From Siphonodentalium dalli (lineage: Eukaryota; Mollusca; Scaphopoda; Gadilida; Siphonodentaliidae): a stretch of 64,000 nt of DNA. Shown piece after piece: positions 14,341 through 29,200 of the stretch. The notes under the pieces are model-generated. The model did not search any database. It was not told the DNA's origin and saw nothing but the letters and a program-made list of their open reading frames with translations. A program made the translations under genes and the position numbers. Positions within the stretch are counted from its first letter, which is position 1. Each line of letters starts with the position of its first letter. The stretch is from positions 15,169,814 through 15,233,813 of the forward strand of contig CP136063.1 of NCBI GenBank assembly GCA_032622095.1. Reading direction: 5' to 3'.

Positions 14341-17290
14341 TCTGTTGTGTGATATGAATAATGACATAGACTAGTCGAGTATCATTATGTTGTGTGATAT
14401 GAATAATGTCATAAACTAGTCGAGTGACATTATGTTGTGTGATACGAATAATGTCATGAACTAGTCGAGTGTCATTCTGTTGTGTGATATGAATAATGTC
14501 ATAAACTAGTCGAGTATCATTATGTTGTGTGATATGAATAGTGTCATAAACTAGTCGAGTGTCATTCTTTTGTGTGATATGAACAATGTCATAAAGTAGT
14601 CGAGTGTCATTATGCTGTGTGATATGAATAAAGTCATAAACTAGTCGAGTGTCATTCTGTTGTCTGATATGAATAATGTCATAAACTAGTCGAGTGTCAT
14701 TATGTTGTGTGATATGAATAATGTCATAAACTAGTCGAGTGTCATTCTGTTGTGTGATATGAATAATGTTATAAACTAGTCTAGTATCATTTTGTTGTGT
14801 GATATGCATAATGTCATAAACTAGTCTAGTGTCATTATGTTGTGTGATATGCATAATGTCATAAACTAGTCGAGTATAATTATGTGGTGTGATGTGCATA
14901 ATGTCATAAACTAGTCGAGTGTCATTCTGTTGTGTGATATGAATAATGTCATAAACTAGTCGTGTGTCATTCTGTTGTGTGATATGAATAATGTCATAAA
15001 CTAGTCGAGTATCATTCTGTTGTGTGATATGAATAATGTCATAAACTAGTCGAGTGTCATGCTGTTGTGTGATATGAATAATGTCATAAACTAGTCGTGT
15101 GTCATTCTGTTGTGTGATATGAATAATGTCATAGACTAGTCGAGTATCATTATGTTGTGTGTTATGAATAATGTCATAAACTAGTCGAGTGTCATTCTGT
15201 TGTGTGATATGAATAATGTCATAAACTAGTCGAGTGTCATTCTGTTGTGTGATATGAATAATGTCATAAACTAGTCGAGTGTCATTCTGTTGTGTGATAT
15301 GAATAATGTCATAAACTAGTCGAGTGTCATTCTATTGTGTGATATGAATAATGACATAGACTAGTCGAGTATCATTATGTTGTGTGATATGAATAATGTC
15401 ATAAACTAGTCGAGTGACATTATGTTGTGTGATACGAATAATGTCATGAACTAGTCGAGTGTCATTCTGTTGTGTGATATGAATAATGTCATAAACTAGT
15501 CGAGTATCATTATGTTGTGTGATATGAATAGTGTCATAAACTAGTCGAGTGTCATTCTTTTGTGTGATATGAACAATGTCATAAAGTAGTCGAGTGTCAT
15601 TATGCTGTGTGATATGAATAAAGTCATAAACTAGTCGAGTGTCATTCTGTTGTCTGATATGAATAATGTCATAAACTAGTCGAGTGTCATTATGTTGTGT
15701 GATATGAATAATGTCATAAACTAGTCGAGTGTCATTCTGTTGTGTGATATGAATAATGTTATAAACTAGTCTAGTATCATTTTGTTGTGTGATATGCATA
15801 ATGTCATAAACTAGTCTAGTGTCATTATGTTGTGTGATATGCATAATGTCATAAACTAGTCGAGTATAATTATGTGGTGTGATGTGCATAATGTCATAAA
15901 CTAGTCGAGTGTCATTCTGTTGTGTGATATGAATAATGTCATAAACTAGTCGTGTGTCATTCTGTTGTGTGATATGAATAATGTCATAAACTAGTCGAGT
16001 ATCATTCTGTTGTGTGATATGAATAATGTCATAAACTAGTCGAGTGTCATGCTGTTGTGTGATATGAATAATGTCATAAACTAGTCGTGTGTCATTCTGT
16101 TGTGTGATATGAATAATGTCATAGACTAGTCGAGTATCATTATGTTGTGTGTTATGAATAATGTCATAAACTAGTCGAGTGTCATTCTGTTGTGTGATAT
16201 GAATAATGTCATAAACTAGTCGAGTGTCATTCTGTTGTGTGATATGAATAATGTCATAAACTAGTCGAGTGTCATTCTGTTGTGTGATATGAATAATGTC
16301 ATAAACTAGTCGAGTATCATTCTGTTGTGTGATATGAATAATGTCATAAACTAGTCGAGTGTCATTCTGCTGAGTGATATGAATAATGTCATAAACTAGT
16401 CGAGTGTCATTCTGTTGTGTGATATGAATAATGACATAGACTAGTCGAGTATCATTATGTTGTGTGATATGAATAATGTCATAAACTAGTCGAGTGACAT
16501 TATGTTGTGTGATACGAATAATGTCATGAACTAGTCGAGTGTCATTCTGTTGTGTGATATGAATAATGTCATAAACTAGTCGAGTATCATTATGTTGTGT
16601 GATATGAATAGTGTCATAAACTAGTCGAGTGTCATTCTTTTGTGTGATATGAACAATGTCATAAAGTAGTCGAGTGTCATTATGCTGTGTGATATGAATA
16701 AAGTCATAAACTAGTCGAGTGTCATTCTGTTGTCTGATATGAATAATGTCATAAACTAGTCGAGTGTCATTATGTTGTGTGATATGAATAATGTCATAAA
16801 CTAGTCGAGTGTCATTCTGTTGTGTGATATGAATAATGTTATAAACTAGTCTAGTATCATTTTGTTGTGTGATATGCATAATGTCATAAACTAGTCTAGT
16901 GTCATTATGTTGTGTGATATGCATAATGTCATAAACTAGTCGAGTATAATTATGTGGTGTGATGTGCATAATGTCATAAACTAGTCGAGTGTCATTCTGT
17001 TGTGTGATATGAATAATGTCATAAACTAGTCGTGTGTCATTCTGTTGTGTGATATGAATAATGTCATAAACTAGTCGAGTATCATTCTGTTGTGTGATAT
17101 GAATAATGTCATAAACTAGTCGAGTGTCATGCTGTTGTGTGATATGAATAATGTCATAAACTAGTCGTGTGTCATTCTGTTGTGTGATATGAATAATGTC
17201 ATAGACTAGTCGAGTATCATTATGTTGTGTGTTATGAATAATGTCATAAACTAGTCGAGTGTCATTCTGTTGTGTGATACGAATAATGTC
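14341..17290. repeat. 22/24-monomer higher-order tandem repeat
   Basis: Rare variants recur together here. ATGACATAGA occurs at 14,361, 15,351 and 16,431, and GATACGAATA followed by ATGTCATGAA occurs at 14,441, 15,431 and 16,511. The spacings are 990 bp and 1,080 bp, that is 22 and 24 monomers of 45 bp. The order of the monomer variants is otherwise kept, which indicates recent unequal exchange of a block of about 1 kb. A single matching block recurs near 27.8-28.6 kb. Confidence 0.85.
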
Positions 17291-20200
17291 ATAAACTAGT
17301 CGAGTGTCATTCTGTTGTGTGATATGAATAATGTCATAAACTAGTCGAGAATCATTTTGTTGTGTGATATGAATAGTGTCATAAACTAGTCGAGTGTCAT
17401 TCTGTTGTGTGATATGAATAATATCATAAAGTAGTCGAGTGTCATTATGCTGTGTGATATGAGTAATGTCATAAACTAGTCGAGTGTCACTCTCTTGTGT
17501 GATATGAATAATGTCATAAACTAGTCGAGTGTCATTCTGTTGTGTGATATGAATAATGTCATAAACTAGTCTAGTGTCATGTTGTTGTGTGATTTGCATA
17601 ATGTCATAAACTAGTCTAGTGTCATTCTGTTGTGTGATATGCATAATGTCATAAACTATTCGAGTATAATTATGTGGTGTGATGTGCATAATGTCACAAA
17701 CTAGTCTAGTGCCATTATGTTGTGTGATATGAATAATGTCATAAACTAGTCGAGTGTCATTCTGTTGTGTGATATGAATACTGTCATAAAGTAGTCGAGT
17801 GTCATTATGCTGTGTGATATGAATAATGTCATAAACTAGTCTAGTGTCATTCTGTTGTGTGATATGAATAATGTCATACACTAGTCGAGTATCATTCTGT
17901 TGTGTGATATGAATAATGTCATAAACTAGTCTAGTGTCATTCTGTTGTGTGATATGCATAATGCCATAAACTAGTCGAGTATCATTATGTTGTGTGATAT
18001 GAATAATGTCATAAACTAGTCTAGTGTCATTATGTTCTGTGATATGAATACTGTCATAAACTAGTCGAGTGTCATTCTGTTGTTTGATATGAATAATGTC
18101 ATAAACTAGTCGAGTGTCATTATGTTGTGTGATATGAATAATGCCATAAACTAATCTAGTGTCATTCTGTTGTGTGGTATGAATAATGCCATAAACTAGT
18201 CTAGTGTCATTCTGTTGTGTGATGTGCATAATGCCATAAACTAGTCTAGTGTCATTCTGTTGTGTGATGTGCATAATGGCATAAACTAGTCGAGTGTCAT
18301 TATGTTGTGTGGTGTGCATAATGCCGTAAACTCGTCGAGTGTCATTCTGTTGTGTGATATGCATAATGTCATAAACTAGTCGGATGTCATATGTTGTGTT
18401 ATGTGCATAATGTCATAAACTAGTCTAGTGTCAATCTGTTGTGTGATATGCATAATGTCATAAACTAGTCTAGTGGCATTCTGTTGTGTGATATGCATAA
18501 CGCCATAAACTAGTCGAGTAGCATTATGTTGAGTGATGTGCATAATGTCATAAACTAGTCGAGTGTCATTCTGTTGTGTGATATGAATAATGCCATAAAC
18601 TAGTCTAGTGTCATTCTGTTGTGTATTATGCATAATGTCATAAACTAGTCGAGTGTCATTCTGTTGTGTGATATGAATAATGCCATAAACTAGTCTAGTG
18701 TCATTCTGTTGTGTGATATGCATAATGGCATAAACTAGTCGAGTGTCATTCTGTTGTGTGATGTGCATAAGTCATAAACTAGTCGAGTGTCATTCTGTTG
18801 TGTGATATGCATAATGTCATAAACTAGTCGAGTGGCATTATGTTGTGTGATGTGCATAATGCCATAAACTAGTCGAGTGTCATTCTGTTGTGTGATACGC
18901 ATAATGTCATAAACTAGTCGAGTGTCATTATGTTGTGTGATATGAATAATGCCATAAACTAGTCGAGTGTCATTCTGTTGTGTGATATGAATAATGCCAT
19001 AAACTAGTCTAGTGTCATTCTGTTGTGTGATATGCATAATGGCATAAACTAGTCGAGTGTCATTCTGTTGTGTGATATGAATAATGCCATAAACTAGTCT
19101 AGTGACATTATGTTGTGTGATATGAATAATGCCATAAACTAGTCTAGTGTCATTCTGTTGTGTGATATGCATAATGTCATAAACTAGTCTAGTGGCATTA
19201 TGTTGTGCGATATGCATAATGCCATAAACTAGTCGAGTATCATTATGTTGTGTGATGTGCATAATGTCATAAACTAGTCGAGTGACATTCTGTTGTGTGA
19301 TATGAATAATGCCATAAACTAGTCTAGTGACATTCTGTTGTATGATGTGCATAATGTCATAAACTAGTCTAGTATAATTATGTGGTGTGATGTGCATAAT
19401 GTCATAAACTAGTCGAGTATCATTCTGTTGTGTGATGTGAATGATGTCATAAACTAGTCTAGTGACATTATGTTGTGTGATATGAATAGTGCCATAAACT
19501 AGTATAGTGACAGTCTGTTGTGTGATATGAAACTGCCATAAACTATTCTAGTGACATAATGTTTTGTGATATGCATAATGTCATAAACTAGTCTAGTGAC
19601 ATTCTGTTGTGTGATATGAATAGTGCCATAAACTAGTCTAGTGACATTCTGTTGTGTGATATGAATACTGCCATAAACTAGTCTAGTGACATTATGTTGT
19701 GTGATATGCATAATGCCATACACTAGTCTAGTGACATTCTGTTGTGTGATGTGCATAATGTCATAAACTAGTCTAGTATAATTATGTTGTGTGATGTGCA
19801 TAATGCCATAAACTAGTCGAGTATCATTATGTTGTGTGATGTGCATAATGTCATAAACTAGTCTAGAGACATTCTGTTGTGTGATGTGCATAATGCCATA
19901 AACTAGTCTAGTGACATTCTGTTGTGTGATATAAATAATGTCATAAACTAGTCTAGTATCATTCTGTTGTGTGATATGAATAATGTCATAAACTAGTCTA
20001 GTGTCATTCTGTTGTATGATGTGTATAATGTCATAAACTAGTCTAGTATCATTCTGTTGTATGATGTGCATAATGTCATAAACTAGTCTAGTGTCATTAT
20101 GTTGTGTGGTATGAATAAAGTCATAAACTAGTCGAGTGTCATTCTGTTGTGTGATATGAATAATGTCATAAAGTAGTCGGGTGTCATTATGCTGTGTGAT

Positions 20201-23200
20201 ATGAATAATGTCATAAACTAGTCGAGTATCATTATGTTGTTTGATATGAATAGTGTCATAAACTAGTCGAGTGTCATTCTTTTGTGTGATATGAAAAATG
20301 TCATAAAGTAGTCGAGTGTCATTATGCTGTGTGATATGAATAAAGTCATAAACTAGTCGAGTGTCATTCTGTTGTGTGATATGAATAATGTCATAAACTA
20401 GTCGAGTGTCATTATGTTGTGTGATATGAATACTGTCATAAACTAGTCGAGTGTCATTCTGTTGTTTGATATGAATAATGTCATAAACTAGTCGAGTGTC
20501 ATTATGTTGTGTGATATGAATAATGCCATAAACTAATCTAGTGTCATTCTGTTGTGTGGTATGAATAATGCCATAAACTAGTCTAGTGTCATTCTGTTGT
20601 GTGATGTGCATAATGCCATAAACTAGTCTAGTGTCATTCTGTTGTGTGATGTGCATAATGGCATAAACTAGTCTAGTGTCATTATGTTGTGTGATGTGCA
20701 TAATGCCGTAAACTCGTCGAGTGTCATTCTGTTGTGTGATATGCATAATGTCATAAACTAGTCGGATGTCATATGTTGTGTTATGTGCATAATGTCATAA
20801 ACTAGTCTAGTGTCAATCTGTTGTGTGATATGCATAATGTCATAAACTAGTCTAGTGGCATTCTGTTGTGTGATATGCATAACGCCATAAACTAGTCGAG
20901 TATCATTATGTTGAGTGATGTGCATAATGTCATAAACTAGTCGAGTGTCATTCTGTTGTGTGATATGAATAATGCCATAAACTAGTCTAGTGTCATTCTG
21001 TTGTGTATTATGCATAATGTCATAAACTAGTCGAGTGTCATTCTGTTGTGTGATATGAATAATGCCATAAACTAGTCTAGTGTCATTCTGTTGTGTGATA
21101 TGCATAATGGCATAAACTAGTCGAGTGTCATTCTGTTGTGTGATGTGCATAATGTCATAAACTAGTCGAGTGTCATTCTGTTGTGTGATATGCATAATGT
21201 CATAAACTAGTCGAGTGGCATTATGTTGTGTGATGTGCATAATGCCATAAACTAGTCGAGTGTCATTCTGTTGTGTGATACGCATAATGTCATAAACTAG
21301 TCGAGTGTCATTCTGTTGTGTGATATGAATAATGCCATAAACTAGTCGAGTGTCATTCTGTTGTGTGATATGAATAATGCCATAAACTAGTCTAGTGTCA
21401 TTCTGTTGTGTGATATGCATAATGGCATAAACTAGTCGAGTGTCATTCTGTTGTGTGATATGAATAATGCCATAAACTAGTCTAGTGACATTATGTTGTG
21501 TGATATGAATAATGCCATAAACTAGTCTAGTGTCATTCTGTTGTGTGATATGCATAATGTCATAAACTAGTCTAGTGGCATTATGTTGTGCGATATGCAT
21601 AATGCCATAAACTAGTCGAGTATCATTATGTTGTGTGATGTGCATAATGTCATAAACTAGTCGAGTGACATTCTGTTGTGTGATATGAATAATGCCATAA
21701 ACTAGTCTAGTGACATTCTGTTGTATGATGTGCATAATGTCATAAACTAGTCTAGTATAATTATGTGGTGTGATGTGCATAATGTCATAAACTAGTCGAG
21801 TATCATTCTGTTGTGTGATGTGAATGATGTCATAAACTAGTCTAGTGACATTATGTTGTGTGATATGAATAGTGCCATAAACTAGTATAGTGACAGTCTG
21901 TTGTGTGATATGAAACTGCCATAAACTATTCTAGTGACATAATGTTTTGTGATATGCATAATGTCATAAACTAGTCTAGTGACATTCTGTTGTGTGATAT
22001 GAATAGTGCCATAAACTAGTCTAGTGACATTCTGTTGTGTGATATGAATACTGCCATAAACTAGTCTAGTGACATTATGTTGTGTGATATGCATAATGCC
22101 ATACACTAGTCTAGTGACATTCTGTTGTGTGATGTGCATAATGTCATAAACTAGTCTAGTATAATTATGTTGTGTGATGTGCATAATGCCATAACCTAGT
22201 CGAGTATCATTATGTTGTGTGATGTGCATAATGTCATAAACTAGTCTAGAGACATTCTGTTGTGTGATGTGCATAATGCCATAAACTAGTCTAGTGACAT
22301 TCTGTTGTGTGATATAAATAATGTCATAAACTAGTCTAGTATCATTCTGTTGTGTGATATGAATAATGTCATAAACTAGTCTAGTGTCATTCTGTTGTAT
22401 GATGTGTATAATGTCATAAACTAGTCTAGTATCATTCTGTTGTATGATGTGCATAATGTCATAAACTAGTCTAGTGTCATTCTGTTGTGTGGTATGAATA
22501 AAGTCATAAACTAGTCGAGTGTCATTCTGTTGTGTGATATGAATAATGTCATAAAGTAGTCGGGTGTCATTATGCTGTGTGATATGAATAATGTCATAAA
22601 CTAGTCGAGTATCATTATGTTGTTTGATATGAATAGTGTCATAAACTAGTCGAGTGTCATTCTTTTGTGTGATATGAATAATGTCATAAAGTAGTCGAGT
22701 GTCATTATGCTGTGTGATATGAATAAAGTCATAAACTAGTCGAGTGTCATTCTGTTGTGTGATATGAATAATGTCATAAACTAGTCGAGTGTCATTATGT
22801 TGTGTGATATGAATAATGTCATAAACTAGTCGAGTGTCATTATGTTGTGTGATATGAATAATGTCATAAACTAGTCTAGTGTCATTTTGTTGTGTGATAT
22901 GCATAATGTCATAAACTAGTCTAGTGTCATTATGTTGTGTGATATGCATAATGTCATAAACTAGTCGTGTATAATTATGTGGTGTGATGTGCATAATGTC
23001 ACAAACTAGTATAGTGTCATTCTGTTGTGTGATGTGCATAATGCCATAAACTAGTCTACTGTCATTCTGTTGTGTGATATGAATAATGTCATAGACTAGT
23101 CGAGTATCATTCTGTTGTGTTATTTGAATAATGTCATAAACTAGTCGAGTGTCATTCTGTTGTGTGATATGCATAATGTCATAAACTAGTCGAGTGTCAT

Positions 23201-26200
23201 TCTGTTGTGTGATATCAATAATGTCATAAACTAGTCGAGTGTCATTCTGTTGTGTGATATGAATAATGTCATAAACTAGTCGAGTATCATTCTGTTGTGT
23301 GATATGAATAATGTCATAAACTAGTCGAGTGTCATTCTGTTGTGTGATATGAATAATGTCATAAACTAGTCGTGTGTCATTCTGTTGTGTGATATGAATA
23401 ATGTCATATAGTAGTCGAGTATCATTATGTTGTGTGTTATGAATAATGTCATAAACTAGTCGAGTGTCATTCTGTTGTGTGATACGAATAATGTCTTAAA
23501 CTAGTCGAGTGTCATTCTGTTGTGTGATATGAATAATGTCATAAACTAGTCGAGAATCATTTTGTTGTGTGATATGAATTGTGTCATAAACTAGTCGAGT
23601 GTCATTCTGTTGTGTGATATGAATAATATCATAAAGTAGTCGAGTGTCATTATGCTGTGTGATATGAGTAATGTCATAAACTAGTCGAGTGTCTTTATGT
23701 TGTGTGATATGAATAATGTCATAAACTAGTCGAGTGTCACTCTCTTGTGTGATATGAATAATGTCATAAACTAGTCGAGTGTCATTCTGTTGTGTGATAT
23801 GAATAATGTCATAAACTAGTCTAGTGTCATGTTGTTGTGTGATTTGCATAATGTCATAAACTAGTCTAGTGTCATTCTGTTGTGTGATATGCATAATGTC
23901 ATAAACTATTCGAGTATAATTATGTGGTGTGATGTGCATAATGTTACAAACTAGTCTAGTGACATTATGTTGTGTGATATGAATAATGTCATAAACTAGT
24001 CGAGTGTCATTCTGTTGTCTGATATGAATACTGTCATAAAGTAGTCGAGTGTCATTATGCTGTGTGATATGAATAATGTCATAAACTAGTCTAGTGTCAT
24101 TCTGTTGTGTGATATGAATAATGTCATACACTAGTCGAGTGTCATTCTGTTGTGTGATATGAATAATATCATAAACTAGTCGAGTGTCATTCTGTTGTGT
24201 GATATGAATAATGTCATAAACTAGTCGAGTGTCATTATGTTGTGTGATATGAATAATGTCATAAACTAGTCGAGTGTCATTCTGTTGTGTGATATGAATA
24301 ATGTCATAAACTAGTCGAGTATCATTCTGTTGTGTGATATGAATAATGTCATAAACTAGTCGATTGTCATTCTGTTGTGTGATATGCATAATGTCATAAA
24401 CTAGTCGAGTATCATTCTGTTGTGTGATATGAATAATGTCATAAACTAGTCGAGTATCATTCTGTTGTGTGATATGAATAATGTCATAAACTAGTCTAGT
24501 GTCATTCTGTTGTGTGATATGAATAATGTCATAAACTAGTCGAGTATCATTATGTTGTGTGATATGAATAATGTCATAAACTAGTCTAGTGTCATTCTGT
24601 TGTGTGATATGCATAATGTCATAAACTAGTCTAGTGTCATACTGTTGTGTGATATGCATAATGTCATAAACTAGTATAGTGTCATTCTGTTGTGTGATAT
24701 GCATAATTTCATAAACTAGTCGAGTATCATTCTGTTGTGTGATATGAATAATGTCATAAACTAGTCGAGTATCATTCTGTTGTGTGATATGAATAATGTC
24801 ATAAACTAGTCTAGTGTCATTCTGTTGTGTGATATGCATAATGCCATAAACTAGTCGAGTATCATTATGTTGTGTGATATGAATAATGTCATAAACTAGT
24901 CTAGTGTCATTATGTTCTGTGATATGAATACTGTCATAAACTAGTCGAGTGTCATTCTGTTGTTTGATATGAATAATGTCATAAACTAGTCGAGTGTCAT
25001 TATGTTGTGTGATATGAATAATGCCATAAACTAATCTAGTGTCATTCTGTTGTGTGGTATGAATAATGCCATAAACTAGTCTAGTGTCATTCTGTTGTGT
25101 GATGTGCATAATGCCATAAACTAGTCTAGTGTCATTCTGTTGTGTGATGTGCATAATGGCATAAACTAGTCGAGTGTCATTATGTTGTGTGATGTGCATA
25201 ATGCCGTAAACTCGTCGAGTGTCATTCTGTTGTGTGATATGCATAATGTCATAAACTAGTCGGATGTCATATGTTGTGTTATGTGCATAATGTCATAAAC
25301 TAGTCTAGTGTCATTCTGTTGTGTGATATGCATAATGTCATAAACTAGTCTAGTGGCATTCTGTTGTGTGATATGCATAACGCCATAAACTAGTCGAGTA
25401 TCATTATGTTGAGTGATGTGCATAATGTCATAAACTAGTCGAGTGTCATTCTGTTGTGTGATATGAATAATGCCATAAACTAGTCTAGTGTCATTCTGTT
25501 GTGTATTATGAATAATGCCATAAACTAGTCTAGTGTCATTCTGTTGTGTATTATGCATAATGTCATAAACTAGTCGAGTGTCATTCTGTTGTGTGATATG
25601 AATAATGCCATAAACTAGTCTAGTGTCATTCTGTTGTGTGATATGCATGATGGCATAAACTAGTCGAGTGTCATTCTGTTGTGTGATGTGCATAATGTCA
25701 TAAACTAGTCGAGTGTCATTCTGTTGTGTGATATGCATAATGTCATAAACTAGTCGAGTGGCATTATGTTGTGTGATGTGCATAATGCCATAAACTAGTC
25801 GAGTGTCATTCTGTTGTGTGATATGAATAATGCCATAAACTAGTCGAGTGTCATTCTGTTGTGTGATATGAATAATGCCATAAACTAGTCTAGTGTCATT
25901 CTGTTGTGTGATATGCATAATGGCATAAACTAGTCGAGTGTCATTCTGTTGTGTGATATGAATAATGCCATAAACTAGTCTAGTGACATTATGTTGTGTG
26001 ATATGAATAATGCCATAAACTAGTCTAGTGTCATTCTGTTGTGTGATATGCATAATGTCATAAACTAGTCTAGTGGCATTATGTTGTGCGATATGCATAA
26101 TGCCATAAACTAGTCGAGTATCATTATGTTGTGTGATGTGCATAATGTCATAAACTAGTCGAGTGACATTCTGTTGTGTGATATGAATAATGCCATAAAC

Positions 26201-29200
26201 TAGTCTAGTGACATTCTGTTGTATGATGTGCATAATGTCATAAACTAGTCTAGTATAATTATGTGGTGTGATGTGCATAATGTCATAAACTAGTCGAGTA
26301 TCATTCTGTTGTGTGATGTGAATGATGTCATAAACTAGTCTAGTGACATTATGTTGTGTGATATGAATAGTGCCATAAACTAGTATAGTGACAGTCTGTT
26401 GTGTGATATGAAACTGCCATAAACTATTCTAGTGACATAATGTTTTGTGATATGCATAATGTCATAAACTAGTCTAGTGACATTCTGTTGTGTGATATGA
26501 ATAGTGCCATAAACTAGTCTAGTGACATTCTGTTGTGTGATATGAATACTGCCATAAACTAGTCTAGTGACATTATGTTGTGTGATATGCATAATGCCAT
26601 ACACTAGTCTAGTGACATTCTGTTGTGTGATGTGCATAATGTCATAAACTAGTCTAGTATAATTATGTTGTGTGATGTGCATAATGCCATAAACTAGTCG
26701 AGTATCATTATGTTGTGTGATGTGCATAATGTCATAAACTAGTCTAGAGACATTCTGTTGTGTGATGTGCATAATGCCATAAACTAGTCTAGTGACATTC
26801 TGTTGTGTGATTAAATAATGTCATAAACTAGTCTAGTATCATTCTGTTGTGTGATATGAATAATGTCATAAACTAGTCTAGTGTCATTCTGTTGTATGAT
26901 GTATATAATGTCATAAACTAGTCTAGTATCATTCTGTTGTATGATGTGCATAATGTCATAAACTAGTCTAGTGTAATTCTGTTGTGTGGTATGAATAAAG
27001 TCATAAACTAGTCGAGTGTCATTCTGTTGTGTGATATGAATAATGTCATAAAGTAGTCGGGTGTCATTATGCTGTGTGATATGAATAATGTCATAAACTA
27101 GTCGAGTGTCATTATGTTGTGTGATATGAATAATGTCATAAACTAGTCGAGTGTCATTCTGTTGTGTGATGTGAATAATGTCATAAACTAGTCTAGTATA
27201 ATTATGTGGCGTGATGTGCATAATGTCATAAACTAGTCGAGTGTAATTATGAGGTGTGATGTGCATAATGTCATAAACTAGTCGAGTATAATTATGTGGT
27301 GTGATGTGCATAATATCATAAACTAGTCTAGTGTCATTATGTGGTGTGATGTGCATAATGTCATAAACTAGTCGAGTGTAATTATGTGGTGTGATGTGCA
27401 TACTGTCATAAACTAGTCGAGTGTAATTATGTGGTGTGATGTGCATAATGCCATAAACTAGTGGAGTGTAATTATGTGGTGTGATGTGCATAATGTCATA
27501 AACTAGCCGGGTTTCAGCTGTTGTGTGATGTGCATAATACCATAAACTAGTCGAGTATAATTATGTGGTGTGATGTGCATAATGTCATAAACTAGTCGAG
27601 TATCATTCTGTTGTGTGATATGCATAATGTTATAAACTAGTCGAGTGTCACTCTGTTGTGTGATATGAATAATGTCATAAACTAGTCGAGTATCATTATG
27701 TTGTGTGATATGAATAATGTCATAAACTAGTCGAGTGTCATTCTGCTGAGTGATATGAATAATGTCATAAACTAGTCGAGTGTCATTCTGTTGTGTGATA
27801 TGAATAATGACATAGACTAGTCGAGTATCATTATGTTGTGTGATATGAATAATGTCATAAACTAGTCGAGTGACATTATGTTGTGTGATACGAATAATGT
27901 CATGAACTAGTCGAGTGTCATTCTGTTGTGTGATATGAATAATGTCATAAACTAGTCGAGTATCATTATGTTGTGTGATATGAATAGTGTCATAAACTAG
28001 TCGAGTGTCATTCTTTTGTGTGATATGAATAATGTCATAAAGTAGTCGAGTGTCATTATGCTGTGTGATATGAATAAAGTCATAAACTAGTCGAGTGTCA
28101 TTCTGTTGTCTGATATGAATAATATCATAAACTAGTCGAGTGTCATTATGTGTGATATGAATAATGTCATAAACTAGTCGAGTGTCATTCTGTTGTGTGA
28201 TATGAATAATGTTATAAACTAGTCTAGTATCATTTTGTTGTGTGATATGCATAATGTCATAAACTAGTCTAGTGTCATTATGTTGTGTGATATGCATAAT
28301 GTCATAAACTAGTCGGGTATAATTATGTGGTGTGATGTGCATAATGTCATAAACTAGTCGAGTGTCATTCTGTTGTGTGATATGAATAATGTCATAAACT
28401 AGTCGTGTGTCATTCTGTTGTGTGATATGAATAATGTCATAAACTAGTCGAGTATCATTCTGTTGTGTGATATGAATAATGTCATAAACTAGTTGAGTGT
28501 CATGCTGTTGTGTGATATGAATAATGTCATAAACTAGTCGTGTGTCATTCTGTTGTGTGATATGAATAATGTCATAGACTAGTCGAGTATCATTATGTTG
28601 TGTGTTATGAATAATGTCATAAACTAGTCGAGTGTCATTCTGTTGTGTGATACGAATAATGTCATAAACTAGTCGAGTGTCATTCTGTTGTGTGATATGA
28701 ATAATGTCATAAACTAGTCGAGAATCATTTTGTTGTGTGATATGAATAGTGTCATAAACTAGTCGAGTGTCATTCTGTTGTGTGATATGAATAATATCAT
28801 AAAGTAGTCGAGTGTCATTATGCTGTGTGATATGAGTAATGTCATAAACTAGTCGAGTGTCACTCTCTTGTGTGATATGAATAATGTCATAAACTAGTCG
28901 AGTGTCATTCTGTTGTGTGATATGAATAATGTCATAAACTAGTCTAGTGTCATGTTGTTGTGTGATTTGCATAATGTCATAAACTAGTCTAGTGTCATTC
29001 TGTTGTGTGATATGCATAATGTCATAAACTATTCGAGTATAATTATGTGGTGTGATGTGCATAATGTCACAAACTAGTCTAGTGACATTATGTTGTGTGA
29101 TATGAATAATGTCATAAACTAGTCGAGTGTCATTCTGTTGTGTGATATGAATACTGTCATAAAGTAGTCGAGTGTCATTATGCTGTGTGATATGAATAAT

